Below, piece by piece: positions 62,963 to 64,000 of a DNA stretch of 64,000 bases. Numbering within the stretch: the first letter of the stretch is position 1; the number at the start of each line of letters is the position of its first letter. The notes beneath the pieces are model-generated. The model worked only from the letters and a program-made list of their open reading frames with translations. It was not told the DNA's origin and searched no databases. The stretch spans positions 65,104,932-65,168,931 of the forward strand of contig OZ020270.1 of NCBI GenBank assembly GCA_963971225.1. The letters run 5' to 3'. This DNA comes from Melieria omissa. Taxonomy: Eukaryota; Arthropoda; Insecta; Diptera; Ulidiidae. Made by a program: the position numbers and the translations under genes.

Positions 62963-64000
62963 CTCGTGCCAAGCAACACAGCACAGCTCGCAATTGGTGT
63001 TCCTTGTCGAACATCCCACAAAGAATGAAGATAAACTTCGAAAATTGAAGTTTGACGAAGCCAGCGACAAAACCTCGTATAGCCGAAGTACGTGTGGGAC
63101 CTACTGTGCGTGACCGAAAAATTTTGTACTGCGTGGTACCTCTATGTGTTTATTTGCTTAGTGCTGATACTGGCTCTAAGAGGTCCTGCGGCTGAGGTAA
63201 TTAAATCGGTTCCAGAATGTGAAAGAAGTGATTACGAGGCCATCATGAGAGCATTGGCGGCGAAGTACAGCAACGAGCACAACCATACGATGTACTACTG
63301 TGAGCTGAAGAACCGCTGAAGAAGGCAAAGAGCCAACGAGGCGCTGCAGACCTATGCGGCAGATATCGAGCGGCTGATACCACTGTCCTACCCAGAATTC
63401 AGCATGGAAACTTAGGAAAGGCTGAAGATCGAGGCATTTATCGAAGGCATTCTTGACCCGGAGACACGTGTGAGTACATTGATGATGATGAAGCCGACAT
63501 TCCGTGAGACTGTGACAAGTGCATTGACGTATGAGGCGGCCTGGAGGGGAAGTTTTCGAAATTCATCTGCGGAAAGGCGTCGAGGCCAATTTGGACGTGT
63601 CACGCAAAGCCAGACAGTGAGCTCAGAGGCACGAGCGGGGCTGCGGGCAGTGTCATCAAGAGTCAGTTACTAGCGATGTGGCAACCAAGGCCACATATCA
63701 CGAGACTGCCGTCTGCGAGAGAAGCGTTCCGGACAACAGACGTCGCCAAGAAGGGCTGACGCTCTGCCACACCATTAGTTCAAAACCGAGTGCAGGCATA
63801 ATTCGCAAGCCGAAAGCCGAAAGGGACAAATTGTGGATGTTCGGTTGATAAGAGTTTTACAGGAGGAAGATTGGCTTGCGGAAAGGCTACAGAAGGACCA
63901 GCGCGAGGACACGGATCTCGCAAAAATCATCAAAGGCAGAGCGCAGAGAGTACGGCCGGACTGGCAGGAGATGGCTGGTGAGAGCCCGATCGCGAAGGCC
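62963..64000 (+). pseudogene. gag: Decayed gypsy-type Gag with a fragment of Pol, runs off window
   Basis: The plus strand reads LALRGPAAEVIKSVPECERS and YEAIMRALAAKYSNEH, a stop, then ANEALQTYAADIERLIPLSY, a stop, and IEAFIEGILDPETR with AALTYEAAW-like sequence: a typical gypsy Gag capsid. At about 63670 a single zinc knuckle remains (CGNQGHISRDC) with its first Cys lost. From about 63835 the sequence jumps to a Pol linker just before integrase (VLQEEDWLAERLQKDQ). Protease, RT and RNase H are therefore deleted. At least three stops break the Gag. The 5' end and LTR are not identified. Confidence 0.75.

Overview
The window is eukaryotic DNA from an insect, most likely a higher dipteran such as a tephritid-type fly. 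This rests on the mobile-element families seen: a copia relative, an errantivirus of the 17.6/297 type, a BEL/roo-type env, an R1-clade LINE, mariners, piggyBac, a Helitron and a tRNA-derived SINE. No intact host gene was recognised. The sequence reads as a heterochromatin-like graveyard of nested transposable elements in both orientations. At least 20 insertions can be bounded by target-site duplications (TA, TTAA, 4 bp, 8 bp, 10 bp, 14 bp).

1-9.5 kb: a copia-type LTR element (5' LTR cut by the window start, 3' LTR 7801-8183) interrupted by a deleted Tc1-like element (3727-4712) and a 5'-truncated LINE (4876-6956). The copia element itself sits in the env gene of a BEL/roo-type element whose LTR begins at 9208. 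9.5-11.3 kb: a non-autonomous Helitron holding a TTAA-flanked MITE.

11.3-16.5 kb: minus-strand Ty3/gypsy pol remnants split by a Tc1 remnant and a striking 1-kb palindromic element. 16.5-30.3 kb: an R1-clade LINE interrupted by a hAT-like element (itself carrying a SINE and a MITE), by a piggyBac-type MITE, and by a full-length errantivirus (22799-29655) with an open env frame but a broken pol. 30.3-36.3 kb: the 5' two-thirds of a plus-strand gypsy element. 36.3-37.7 kb: a CR1/Jockey-like LINE fragment. 37.7-39.0 kb: a minus-strand gag split by a TTAA MITE. The minus-strand gag, the minus-strand pol and two related LTR-like sequences (11328-11524 and 43786-43984) may be parts of one old element into which most of 11-44 kb was inserted.

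39-51 kb: a MITE, a nearly intact mariner with one nonsense codon, a deleted mariner, a possible 3' exon with a RAG1/Transib-like C-terminal pattern, a TA MITE, a Tc1-like (DD37E-spaced) element nested in another TA element, and a mariner with about 200-bp inverted repeats. 51.2-60.6 kb: a 3.9-kb piggyBac whose transposase frame is split by a very young Ty3 (Mag-like) retrotransposon whose LTRs differ at 1 of 242 positions. 61-64 kb: another probable TTAA MITE, AT-rich sequence, and a decayed gypsy gag with a fragment of pol that runs off the window.

All family names are from reading translated motifs by eye. Boundaries quoted with target duplications are read directly from the sequence. Other boundaries are approximate.
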